From positions 1 to 64,000 of the forward strand of contig NZ_JADHEC010000010.1 in NCBI RefSeq assembly GCF_015277675.1: DNA of 64,000 nt, in the 5' to 3' direction. A model generated the notes under the pieces. It saw only the letters and a list, made by a program, of their open reading frames with translations. It was not told the DNA's origin and ran no database searches. This document shows positions 55,079-62,787 of the stretch, piece by piece (the first letter of the stretch is position 1; each line of letters begins with the position of its first letter). Made by a program: the position numbers and the translations under genes. This DNA comes from Flavobacterium soyangense (GTDB taxonomy: Bacteria; Bacteroidota; Bacteroidia; Flavobacteriales; Flavobacteriaceae).

Positions 55079-56269
55079 ATGCAAAGATTATACAGTCAAT
55101 TTTACGAAAAATACGCAGTTGTGCAAACGCAACAAGTGAGGGACTTTATGCATACTATTGATTGGGACAATCGATTTATAGGTATAAAAGGGAGTAGAGG
55201 TATAGGAAAAACAACGCTTCTGCTGCAGTATATTCGGCTAAATTTTAAACCAGACAAAAGTGTTTTGTATGTAAGTTTAGACCATTTATATTTTCTTGAA
55301 AACACCTTATACGATTTAGTAAGTGATTTTTATAAAAAAGGAGGCTTGTTTATAGCTATCGATGAAGTTCATAAATATCCAAACTGGGCAATTGAAATAA
55401 AAAATATGTATGACGATATGCCCCATTTAAGATTAGTTTTCACGGGTTCCTCTTTACTTCATATACAGCAGGCAAAAGCAGATTTAAGCAGGCGCGTGGT
55501 GGTTTATTCTATGCCGGGTTTGTCTTTTAGGGAGTTTCTTCAATTTGAAACAAAGATAAATTTGGATACTTATACACTAAAAGATATAGTAGCCAATCAT
55601 ATAGCCATCAGTATTGCTATTACCCAAAAAATAAAACCTTTACATTACTTTGATGAGTACTTGAATTATGGCTATTATCCTTTTTATATCGAAAATAAAA
55701 AAGCATTTCATCAAAAATTAAGCGAGATTTTACTAACAGTTTTAGAAGTCGACATACCGCAATATGCTTCCATTCAGGTTTCTAATATTGTAATGCTAAA
55801 AAAATTATTGGCAGTCATTAGCAATTCAGTGCCTTTCAAACCTAATATGAACAGCATAAGCGAACGCACGGGAATAAGTCTCAATACCATGAAAAACTAT
55901 TTAAATCTTTTGAATGACGCACAACTTTTACAGCTTTTGTATGTAGAAGACAAAGGAATTAATAGTTTAGGCAAACCAGAAAAAATTTATTTGAATAACC
56001 CTAATTTAATGTTTAATTTGGTCAAAGAAGTCGATAAAGGAAACCTAAGAGAAACCTTCTTTTTTAACCAACTCAACTATAAGAACACTGTTTTTGCTTC
56101 ACAAAGTGCCGATTTTAAAGTTGCTGGTGTATATGAATTTGAATTGGGAGGTAGAAATAAAAAGCAAAAGCAAATTAAAGATAGTAAGAATGCATTTATT
56201 GTAAAAGATCATATCGAGATAGGAACTGATATAAATATTCCCTTGTGGTTGTTTGGTTTTTTGTATTAA
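55079..56269 (+). CDS. AAA ATPase with DUF4143-like C-terminus (ATPase B)
   Basis: A 396-residue protein with Walker A KGSRGIGKTTLL (about 37-48), Walker B FIAIDEVHKYPNW (D95, E96), and LVFTGSSLLHI sensor-like segment (about 119-129). Residues 260-320 contain a winged-helix-like part (ISERTGISLNTMKNYLNLL). The C-terminus has a weak nuclease-like pattern (DFKVAGVYEFELGG) in which the usual ExK lysine is replaced. Same broad family as the ATPase at 3626 but a distant subgroup. It lies between wzm and a duplicated wzm end, has no link to glycan synthesis, and looks like an inserted cassette. Confidence 0.88.
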   Translation: MQRLYSQFYEKYAVVQTQQVRDFMHTIDWDNRFIGIKGSRGIGKTTLLLQYIRLNFKPDKSVLYVSLDHLYFLENTLYDLVSDFYKKGGLFIAIDEVHKYPNWAIEIKNMYDDMPHLRLVFTGSSLLHIQQAKADLSRRVVVYSMPGLSFREFLQFETKINLDTYTLKDIVANHIAISIAITQKIKPLHYFDEYLNYGYYPFYIENKKAFHQKLSEILLTVLEVDIPQYASIQVSNIVMLKKLLAVISNSVPFKPNMNSISERTGISLNTMKNYLNLLNDAQLLQLLYVEDKGINSLGKPEKIYLNNPNLMFNLVKEVDKGNLRETFFFNQLNYKNTVFASQSADFKVAGVYEFELGGRNKKQKQIKDSKNAFIVKDHIEIGTDINIPLWLFGFLY

Positions 56270-56403
56270 TTTGCCTTAAGGGTTAACAAACCACGAATGG
56301 TTGGGTTTCACTGTTTAACACATAACCTACCACTTTATGGTAAAAAAAAATTAAACCACATAAGGCATGTATGATTCATATAAGAAAAAAAACTTTGTGC
56401 CTT

Positions 56404-56467
56404 ATTGTTTTTTGTTGGAGTGTTGATTTTTAATAAGACCGAGAAGAGTTTTATCGATACAGTTTAG
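56404..56467 (+). pseudogene. Duplicated 3' end of wzm
   Basis: The last 15-16 codons of wzm (GVLIFNKTEKSFIDTV and stop) are repeated almost base for base, with one change in the final 50 bases; similarity fades upstream of 56404. It has no start and cannot be functional alone. The distance to the first copy is 1593 bases, with ATPase B in between. Confidence 0.9.
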
Positions 56468-56709
56468 GTTGGTTTGTCTGTTGTTGGTTATCAGTTATCG
56501 GTTTGCTTCGCTTGTTCGAGCAGAGCTCAAGGTTTGAGTTAACGGTTTAATCGTTATCCGTTGTTCGTTATGGGTTAACTGGTTAATCGTTTAACTGATA
56601 AAAAATATCAATATCAATTTCAATGGTAATATCAATTTCTGTGCCTACAACCCACAACTCATAATCCCTCTATTTTTTATCTTCATGTGGTGATTAAACT
56701 TTATTTTTA
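56468..56709. other. Spacer between the wzm remnant and the Fic operators
   Basis: Holds heptamer-like DNA (TTGTTGGTTATCAGTTATCG), the repeat copy at 56501-56528, then GGTTTAATCGTTATCCGTTG-style units. No gene is supported. The 134 bases from 56270 to 56403 before the remnant are also empty. Confidence 0.55.
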
Positions 56710-56797
56710 CCGCAAAAATGCGGTTATAAATTGAAATAATCACCGCATAGTTTTTTATTTACGGTAAATAATGGTTATATTTACCGCAAAAATGCGG
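56710..56797 (+). promoter_or_regulatory. Operator-like dyads of the Fic gene
   Basis: The palindrome CCGCA-AAAA-TGCGG occurs at 56710-56723 and 56784-56797, 74 bases apart. Between them are a half site (ACCGCAT) and the palindrome TTTACGGTAAA. The second dyad overlaps a TATATTTA box right before the ATG at 56803, a position suited to repression, perhaps by the winged-helix end of the Fic protein itself. Confidence 0.7.
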
Positions 56798-56802
56798 CGT
56801 AT

Positions 56803-57891
56803 ATGTATATTCATCAAAAAAAGAATTGGCCAAAATTCACTTGGGATGCGGACCTGATTACTCCTTTACTTGGAGAAGTCAGACATCGTCAGGGCAAAAT
56901 TCTTGGAGTGATGCAAGGACTTGGTTTTCGTTTGCAAGAAGAAACTGTGCTGAATACATTGACTTTGGATGTGGTTAAGTCGAGTGAAATTGAGGGAGAA
57001 CAATTGAATCCCGAACAGGTACGTTCCTCTATTGCAAGACGTTTGGGAATTGAAATTGCTGGTGCTGTTCCTGCAGAACGCAAGGTTGAAGGTGTTGTAG
57101 AAATGCTTTTAGACGCTACACAACAATATGATGCACCTTTAAGTGAGGAACGTTTGTTTGGATGGCATGCTTCCCTTTTTCCAACAGGGCATAGTGGAAT
57201 GCATAAAATAAAGACCGCTGCTTGGCGAGGCGATGCCATACAGGTAACTTCAGGTCCAATGGGTAAAGAAAGGATTCATTTTGAAGCCCCAAGCGCAGAT
57301 CAGGTGCCCATAGCAATGATTGTTTTTTTAAAGTGGTTCAATGCCAATCAAGATATAGATCCAGTATTAAAAGCCGCTTTTGCTCATTTGTGGTTTGTTA
57401 CGATACATCCCTTTGAAGACGGAAATGGACGTATAACACGAGCTATAACCGATATGCAATTGGCCCGGGCCGACCAAAGCAAACAACGCTTTTATTCGAT
57501 GTCGACTCAGATTCAAGCAGAGCGCAGCACCTATTACGACATATTGGAAACTACCCAAAAAGGGGATTTGGATACCACAGATTGGTTGAAATGGTTTTTG
57601 GATTGCTTGTTGCATTCGATGAGACAGACCGATGAAACTATTGCAGCCATTTTAAAGCGTGCCCAATTTTGGGAAACGCATCGTACTACTGATTTTAACC
57701 CGCGTCAACAAAAAATACTGCAGCTACTTTTGGAGGATTTTTTTGGCAAGCTTACCGTTTCTAAATATGCCAAAATTACTAAAGTCTCAACGGATACTGC
57801 TCTAAGGGATATTCAAGATTTGATGGCTAAAGGTATCTTGGAAAAAGAAGGAAGTGGTAGAGGGATTTCTTATCATTTGCTTATTGTTTAA
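56803..57891 (+). CDS. Fic-family protein with DUF4172-type N-terminus
   Basis: A 362-residue predicted AMP-transferase (or related nucleotidyl/phosphoryl transferase). The inhibitory motif SSEIEG (S60...E64-G65) is N-terminal to the Fic domain (class II, self-inhibited). The active site HPFEDGNGR is complete at H202-R210. The C-terminus has a winged-helix part (KLTVSKYAKITKVSTDTALR, about 314-345). The WDADLITPLLGEVRHRQG start is typical of the DUF4172 subgroup. It stands alone in the island between wzm and wzt, preceded by strong dyads. Target is unknown; a toxin-like or regulatory role is possible. Confidence 0.93.
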   Translation: MYIHQKKNWPKFTWDADLITPLLGEVRHRQGKILGVMQGLGFRLQEETVLNTLTLDVVKSSEIEGEQLNPEQVRSSIARRLGIEIAGAVPAERKVEGVVEMLLDATQQYDAPLSEERLFGWHASLFPTGHSGMHKIKTAAWRGDAIQVTSGPMGKERIHFEAPSADQVPIAMIVFLKWFNANQDIDPVLKAAFAHLWFVTIHPFEDGNGRITRAITDMQLARADQSKQRFYSMSTQIQAERSTYYDILETTQKGDLDTTDWLKWFLDCLLHSMRQTDETIAAILKRAQFWETHRTTDFNPRQQKILQLLLEDFFGKLTVSKYAKITKVSTDTALRDIQDLMAKGILEKEGSGRGISYHLLIV

Positions 57892-58163
57892 TCGCTTAAT
57901 CGTTTAACTGTTTTATTGTTTAACCGTTTAACTCATACCCAACACCCAACACCTCAAACCTCAGGTGCCTAATATGGTAAAGAAATCCGTCCCGATGGCT
58001 ATCAGGAATATCTGTGACTTCGCTTTAGCGAATCCGTGTTCATCTGCATCCAAAAAAAACAGCATCTCACTTGTGAAGTGACAAAAAAAAAATAACTTTG
58101 TCCTTTAGCGCCTTCGTGGCAAAAATAGTTTAATCGATTAACTGTTTAAACGATTAACCCCAT
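57892..58163. other. Spacer with heptamers, no gene
   Basis: Begins with GTTTAATCGCTTAATCG-type units and CCCAACACCCAACACC, also 7-base periodic. Then come an AT-rich stretch and a TAACTTTG box near 58092. No reading frame is supported. Confidence 0.5.
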
Positions 58164-58213
58164 AACCAATTAACCTTCTCTTGAAAGACATTATCTTAAA
58201 AGCCGAAAACATC
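58164..58213 (+). repeat. Decoy copy of the wzt 5' end (50-bp perfect direct repeat)
   Basis: These 50 bases are identical to 58574-58623, which contain the leader and first 11 codons of wzt. From TTG 58181 the frame reads MKDIILKAENI and then unrelated residues to a stop at 58243. Recombination between the copies would remove 410 bases and leave wzt intact. Confidence 0.95.
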
Positions 58214-58250
58214 GCCAACGCCATACCTGTCCATAAAACATAGATTTGAT

Positions 58251-58258
58251 TACCTTTG
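58251..58258 (+). promoter_or_regulatory. Candidate -7 box of the small ORF pair
   Basis: TACCTTTG fits TANNTTTG and stands 5 bases before ATG 58264, again predicting a leaderless transcript. Confidence 0.45.
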
Positions 58259-58263
58259 TAACA

Positions 58264-58374
58264 ATGAATAAAAATCTTTATATAATCGCAGAAAAAACAT
58301 TAGAGTCTGAAATTACTATTTTGAACGAGCTCAAGTTCAATAAATTGAAAAATCAATACTATGAAAACCTATAA
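58264..58374 (+). CDS. Small ORF, 36 residues, unknown
   Basis: Reads MNKNLYIIAEKTLESEITIL and then NELKFNKLKNQYYENL. It follows a good -7 box by 5 bases and overlaps the next ORF by 14 bases. Not recognised; it may be the shortened form of a larger protein. Composition is plausible for a helical peptide. Confidence 0.4.
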   Translation: MNKNLYIIAEKTLESEITILNELKFNKLKNQYYENL

Positions 58375-58507
58375 AAGAACTCCCAATCAAACTAAAATAA
58401 TTGAAGGAATGGACAAAGTTTATGAAAAGCTGATTGAATTCAAAAAGAAAATGAATAGCGAGTTAGTAATTCTTAAAGAAGACAAAATAGTAAGAATAAA
58501 ACCTTAA
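58361..58507 (+). CDS. Small conserved-looking protein, 48 residues
   Basis: Sequence starts MKTYKRTPNQTKIIEGMDKV and ends VILKEDKIVRIKP, with a central helix YEKLIEFKKKMNSE. Short proteins of this form (helix, then a terminal hairpin with K-I-V-x-I) are familiar from Bacteroidota, but I cannot name the family or function. It shares a promoter and a 14-base overlap with the 36-residue ORF before it. The pair lies inside the 50-bp direct repeats, so the unit looks like a tiny cassette, possibly toxin-antitoxin-like. That last point is speculation. Confidence 0.5.
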   Translation: MKTYKRTPNQTKIIEGMDKVYEKLIEFKKKMNSELVILKEDKIVRIKP

Positions 58508-58590
58508 ATAGTGAGAAGCGAGAAGTAAATAGTTTCACCATTCACGCTTCATCAAATAACCAAATAAACGATTAACCAATTAACCTTCTC

Positions 58591-59853
58591 TTGAAAGACA
58601 TTATCTTAAAAGCCGAAAACATCTCTAAACAATACCGTCTTGGGCAGGTAGGAACGGGCACGCTCAGTCATGACCTGAACCGCTGGTGGCACCAGGTGCG
58701 CGGCAAGGAAAATCCCTATCTCAAAATAGGCGATACCAATGACCGCAGTACCAAAGGCGAAAGTGATTATGTATGGGCATTGCAAGACATTAATTTTGAA
58801 GTAGAGCGTGGCGAAGTTTTGGGCATTATAGGCAAAAACGGAGCGGGGAAATCTACCCTCTTAAAAATATTATCCAAGGTTACAGCGCCTACCACGGGCA
58901 GCATCAAGTCCCGAGGGCGTATTGCTTCTTTGCTGGAAGTAGGTACAGGATTTAACGGCGAAATGACGGGACGCGAAAATATCTTTTTGAACGGCGCCAT
59001 TTTGGGCATGACCAAAAAAGAAATTGCCTCTAAGATAGATGAAATCATTGAATTCTCTGGTTGTGAACGCTACATAGATACCCCCGTAAAACGCTACTCT
59101 AGCGGAATGACGGTGCGACTGGCTTTTGCCGTAGCGGCTTTTCTTGAACCTGAGATTTTGGTAATTGATGAGGTACTGGCCGTGGGAGATGCTGAGTTCC
59201 AGAAAAAAGCGATTGGCAAGATGCAGGATATTTCTCGTACTGGAGGCAGAACGGTTTTGTTTGTGAGTCATAATATGGCGGCGGTTAAACAATTGTGTAG
59301 TAAAACTATCGTTCTTGAATATGGTGCTGTAGTTTTTGAAGGCAATACTAATGAAGGGATAGAGTATTATTTACAGTCTAACCAGTACGATGGTTATATA
59401 GGGCATTATGTAAATGAAGTTGTTGTTGAATCCGGATTTGTGAGTCTTGCTCTTGTGGATAAAAACGATGCCATTAGAACCGAGTTTGGATTTGACGAAC
59501 CTATTGCCATCAAGATAAAAGTGAAAGTATCTGAAGAACACCTGAAATCTTATTTGAGTTTTAGAGTTTTAGACAGGAATGAAAGAATAATATTTACTTC
59601 TGAAATTAAATTAGCATCTGAAATAGATAAAGCTGGTTTGCATCAGTTTGAAGCAAAATTACCAAAGCAGTTTTTAGTGCCTAGCAAACTAAAACTTACC
59701 TTCGGGATGCATATTCCCAATGTCGAATTGATTGATTACCGAGAAGAATGTTTGTCTTTTGAGATTTTGGAAACTGGTACTGATTTTCATATTTATGGAA
59801 GTGCAGATTATGGCTGTGTATTAATTGATTGCAATTGGAACTTAATTAAATAA
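58591..59853 (+). CDS. wzt: ABC-type polysaccharide exporter, ATPase with Wzt C-terminal domain
   Basis: A 420-residue protein: ABC ATPase domain with GIIGKNGAGKSTLLKILSKV (about 80-99), signature RYSSGMTVRLAFA (about 168-180) and EILVIDEVLAVGD (Walker B, about 188-200). The C-terminal Wzt-type beta-sandwich (about 280-420) binds the end of the finished glycan. The start is TTG at 58591, because MKDIILKAENISKQYRLG is the family opening; no ATG precedes it. It powers Wzm (54007). A terminal-modification signal is usual for this system, and the methyltransferase gene directly downstream fits such a role. Confidence 0.95.
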   Translation: MKDIILKAENISKQYRLGQVGTGTLSHDLNRWWHQVRGKENPYLKIGDTNDRSTKGESDYVWALQDINFEVERGEVLGIIGKNGAGKSTLLKILSKVTAPTTGSIKSRGRIASLLEVGTGFNGEMTGRENIFLNGAILGMTKKEIASKIDEIIEFSGCERYIDTPVKRYSSGMTVRLAFAVAAFLEPEILVIDEVLAVGDAEFQKKAIGKMQDISRTGGRTVLFVSHNMAAVKQLCSKTIVLEYGAVVFEGNTNEGIEYYLQSNQYDGYIGHYVNEVVVESGFVSLALVDKNDAIRTEFGFDEPIAIKIKVKVSEEHLKSYLSFRVLDRNERIIFTSEIKLASEIDKAGLHQFEAKLPKQFLVPSKLKLTFGMHIPNVELIDYREECLSFEILETGTDFHIYGSADYGCVLIDCNWNLIK

Positions 59854-59856
59854 AAA

Positions 59857-60759
59857 ATGTTTAAAAAGATTATAGTAAAAGCTTTCTCTTATTTTTCAAA
59901 AAAAGAAGTTGAAGCAAAATTGCAGAAACAAAAGCAAATTGCTAATATTTTCTTAGAAAACGGACAGATTCCTTGGTCGGAAGGATACGTAAGTCATAAA
60001 GAAGAATCAATTATTGCTAGTGTTTATAGTGCAGCTGTATTAGAAAAATTTATCAAGAAAAAAGTACCTGTTAATTATGGTTATCGTTTAGATGAAAGAA
60101 TTGTAGAATACCCGTGGATTTTTGCTAACCTTAAAAAAGGAAAAACTATTTTTTTGGATGCGGGATCAACATTCAATTTTGACTATTTATTGAACAATGA
60201 ATTAATCGAAAATAAAGACAAATATATTTATACTTTCTTTCCTGAAAGCAAGAGTTACAATCAAAAAAAAATATCTTATGTCTATGGCGATTTAAGAGAT
60301 TTACCTTTTAGAGATAATTTTTTCGAAGAAATCGTTTGCCAATCGACCATTGAACATATTGATATGGATAATTCAATGTATGGGTATGATTTGAAATCAA
60401 CTTTGGAACTTGTTACAAACAAGAGTTATGAGTATTTAAAAGTTATTGAAGAATTATTGAGAGTTTTAAAAACCAATGGTCAGTTATTGTTAACCTTTCC
60501 TTACGGAAAATTTGAAAACCATGGATTCTTTCAACAGTTTGATGATGAGATGGTAGCTAGAATAATTGATAAAATGAAAGATTTAGGATGTTGTGAATTA
60601 ACTTTTTTTAAATATTTAGCAAAAGGATGGATTATTGCTTCTCAACAGGAGTGTAATGATGCGGAGTCATTTAATCCTCATACTCAAATAGGAAAAAAGG
60701 ATGATTTTGCAGCTCATAGTAGAGCTATTTGCTGTATGAAATTTATTCAAACAAAATGA
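59857..60759 (+). CDS. Class I SAM-dependent methyltransferase
   Basis: A 300-residue protein with a Rossmann methyltransferase core: TIFLDAGSTFNFDYLL as motif I (about 99-114), YGDLRDLPFRDNFFEEIVC, STIEHIDMDNSMYG and LLRVLKTNGQLLLTFPYG. It starts 3 bases after wzt. In Wzt systems with a C-terminal binding domain, a non-reducing-end modification such as methylation can act as the export and length signal. This gene is a candidate for that, or it methylates an internal sugar. Confidence 0.83.
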   Translation: MFKKIIVKAFSYFSKKEVEAKLQKQKQIANIFLENGQIPWSEGYVSHKEESIIASVYSAAVLEKFIKKKVPVNYGYRLDERIVEYPWIFANLKKGKTIFLDAGSTFNFDYLLNNELIENKDKYIYTFFPESKSYNQKKISYVYGDLRDLPFRDNFFEEIVCQSTIEHIDMDNSMYGYDLKSTLELVTNKSYEYLKVIEELLRVLKTNGQLLLTFPYGKFENHGFFQQFDDEMVARIIDKMKDLGCCELTFFKYLAKGWIIASQQECNDAESFNPHTQIGKKDDFAAHSRAICCMKFIQTK

Positions 60760-61649
60760 AAATCTTAATCATAGGTTCCAAAGGATTTATCGGCAGTCAT
60801 TGCGTAGATTATTTTACGGCAAAGGGATTCGAGGTTTTTCAGGCTGATGTAAACGAATCTTCAGAAAGCAATTTTTATAAAATAAAACGGCTAAATTCTG
60901 ATTTCTCGGCACCTTTCAAAGAAAATCAATTTGATATCTGTATCAATGCTTCGGGTTCTGCCCATGTGGGTTTCTCTTTCGAAAACCCTACCAAGGACTT
61001 TGAATTGAATGTGGTCAATGTTCAAAAAATATTGGTAGCTATCAGGGATTATAATAGTGATTGTAAGTTGATCAATTTTTCGAGTGCGGCCGTTTATGGG
61101 AATCCAAAAGTATTACCCATTATAGAAAATAGTGGTTGCAAGCCTTTGTCTCCTTATGGTTTTCATAAATTGCAAAGCGAGTTGTTGCTCACGGAATACC
61201 ACAAGTTCTTTGGGTTGAATACTTGTAGTTTGCGTGTTTTTTCGGCTTACGGGCCCCGATTAAAAAAGCAGTTGTTTTGGGATTTGTATCAAAAGGCCAA
61301 TCAAGGAGATGAGGTTTCACTTTTTGGTACAGGCAACGAAACCCGTGATTTTATATATATCGATGATTTGATGCAAATTATGGATTTGGTGATCCAGCAT
61401 TCCCCCTTTCAAGGTTCTATTTACAATGTTGGCAGTCAGGTCGAAACTACAATAGCCGAAGCTGCACAAATTTTCCTAAATGAATTTTCTCCCAAGAAAA
61501 AAGTCATTTTTACTGGAGAAGTCAAAGTGGGTGATCCCAACAATTGGCTTGCCGATATGGGAAACCTCAAAAGGTATGGCTTTAAACGCCAATATAATTT
61601 ATCTTTGGGACTTAAAAAATATGCTGAATGGCTAAGGGAAAACGAGTAG
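60756..61649 (+). CDS. NAD-dependent sugar epimerase/dehydratase-family SDR
   Basis: A 297-residue extended SDR with ILIIGSKGFIGSHCVDYF at 3-20, NFSSAAVYGNPKVLP and YGFHK as catalytic Tyr/Lys. The ATG at 60756 overlaps the stop of the methyltransferase gene (ATGA); an upstream in-frame start at 60729 would lie well inside that gene and is less likely. The reaction cannot be specified from the motifs; a 4-reductase or epimerase making a nucleotide sugar for the ABC-exported glycan is likely. Confidence 0.82.
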   Translation: MKILIIGSKGFIGSHCVDYFTAKGFEVFQADVNESSESNFYKIKRLNSDFSAPFKENQFDICINASGSAHVGFSFENPTKDFELNVVNVQKILVAIRDYNSDCKLINFSSAAVYGNPKVLPIIENSGCKPLSPYGFHKLQSELLLTEYHKFFGLNTCSLRVFSAYGPRLKKQLFWDLYQKANQGDEVSLFGTGNETRDFIYIDDLMQIMDLVIQHSPFQGSIYNVGSQVETTIAEAAQIFLNEFSPKKKVIFTGEVKVGDPNNWLADMGNLKRYGFKRQYNLSLGLKKYAEWLRENE

Positions 61650-62773
61650 GAATTATATACAGCTTCGATGAAAATTGGATTGGAGGCGCTTATTATATCC
61701 AAAATTTAATTCGTTCCTTGAATTATCTCCCAGAAAAGGAACAAATTCAATTGTATGTTTTGACCAAGGATAAGTTTCATTTTCAAGAATTACAAAAAGT
61801 GACGGGTTATCCTAAATTGAAATTTATTCAATATAAACCGCAATGCAACAAAATAGAACGGTTTGTTAATAGAGTTTCTCAAAAACTTTTTAAAAAGAAA
61901 TGGATTGTAAAAAAGATTAAGCTGGATTGGGTTTTTCCTCTTTACGGAATTCCATTAGATTTGAAACATATTAAAGAATTAATTTTTTGGATACCAGATT
62001 TTCAGGAAAAATACTTGCCAAATTTTTTTTCGCAGGAAGAGGTAATGAATCGACAATCGTATTATGAAAATATGGTAGTTTCCAACTATCCTATCGTTTT
62101 TAGCAGTCAGTCCGCTTTAAATGATTTTAATATTTTTTTTCCTGATGCAAAGAACAAAAAAAAGGTTTTACAATTTGCAGTTGTTCATCCAGATTTGAAA
62201 TCAAACGATATTGGAGAAGTAAAATTAAAGTACGGTATTGAAGAAAATTATTTTTTTTCGCCCAATCAGTTTTGGCAACATAAAAATCAGACAGCCATAT
62301 TGGAAGCGGCAAAAATACTGAAAGACAAGGGAATTGGGGTGAAAATTATTTTCACTGGCAAAGAACACGATTACAGGAATCCTGACTATACTAATGATTT
62401 GAAACAAAAAGTAAATGAGTATGGACTAGAAAATGAAATCTTGTTTTTAGGTTTTATTGATAGAATTGACCAGTTAGTGCTAATGAAAAATGCACAAGCC
62501 ATAATTCAACCCTCGTTATTTGAAGGTTGGAGTACCGTTGTAGAAGACGCGAAAGCATTGGGTCAAACCTTAATTGTTTCCAATTTAGCAGTTCATCAGG
62601 AACAATTAAGCGACAAAGGATATTATTTTTCACCAAATAATTATAATGAATTGGCAAATAAAATAGTTGAAGTAATGGAGAATCCGGTACACAAATTAAG
62701 ATATGATTTGGACTATTCGGCAAATATCAAAAAGTTTGCTTTAAATTTGAAATCACTAATAAATAATAACTAA
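61628..62773 (+). CDS. Glycosyltransferase family 4
   Basis: A 381-residue GT-B protein starting MAKGKRVGIIYSFDENWIGG. It has IFWIPDFQEKYLPNFFSQEE, FFSPNQFWQHKNQTAILEAA at the domain linker, IIFTGKEHDYRNPDYTNDL, and the donor site IQPSLFEGWSTVVEDAKALG with EX7E-type spacing. The start overlaps the previous gene by 22 bases in another frame. It presumably extends the ABC-exported polymer. Specificity unknown. Confidence 0.88.
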   Translation: MAKGKRVGIIYSFDENWIGGAYYIQNLIRSLNYLPEKEQIQLYVLTKDKFHFQELQKVTGYPKLKFIQYKPQCNKIERFVNRVSQKLFKKKWIVKKIKLDWVFPLYGIPLDLKHIKELIFWIPDFQEKYLPNFFSQEEVMNRQSYYENMVVSNYPIVFSSQSALNDFNIFFPDAKNKKKVLQFAVVHPDLKSNDIGEVKLKYGIEENYFFSPNQFWQHKNQTAILEAAKILKDKGIGVKIIFTGKEHDYRNPDYTNDLKQKVNEYGLENEILFLGFIDRIDQLVLMKNAQAIIQPSLFEGWSTVVEDAKALGQTLIVSNLAVHQEQLSDKGYYFSPNNYNELANKIVEVMENPVHKLRYDLDYSANIKKFALNLKSLINNN

Positions 62774-62776
62774 GAT

Positions 62777-62784
62777 TATCTTTG
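62777..62784 (+). promoter_or_regulatory. TATCTTTG box immediately before a GT2 gene
   Basis: Fits TANNTTTG and lies 3 bases before ATG 62788, in the 14-base gap between two genes. It could be an internal leaderless promoter or chance. Confidence 0.3.
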
Positions 62785-62787
62785 ATA

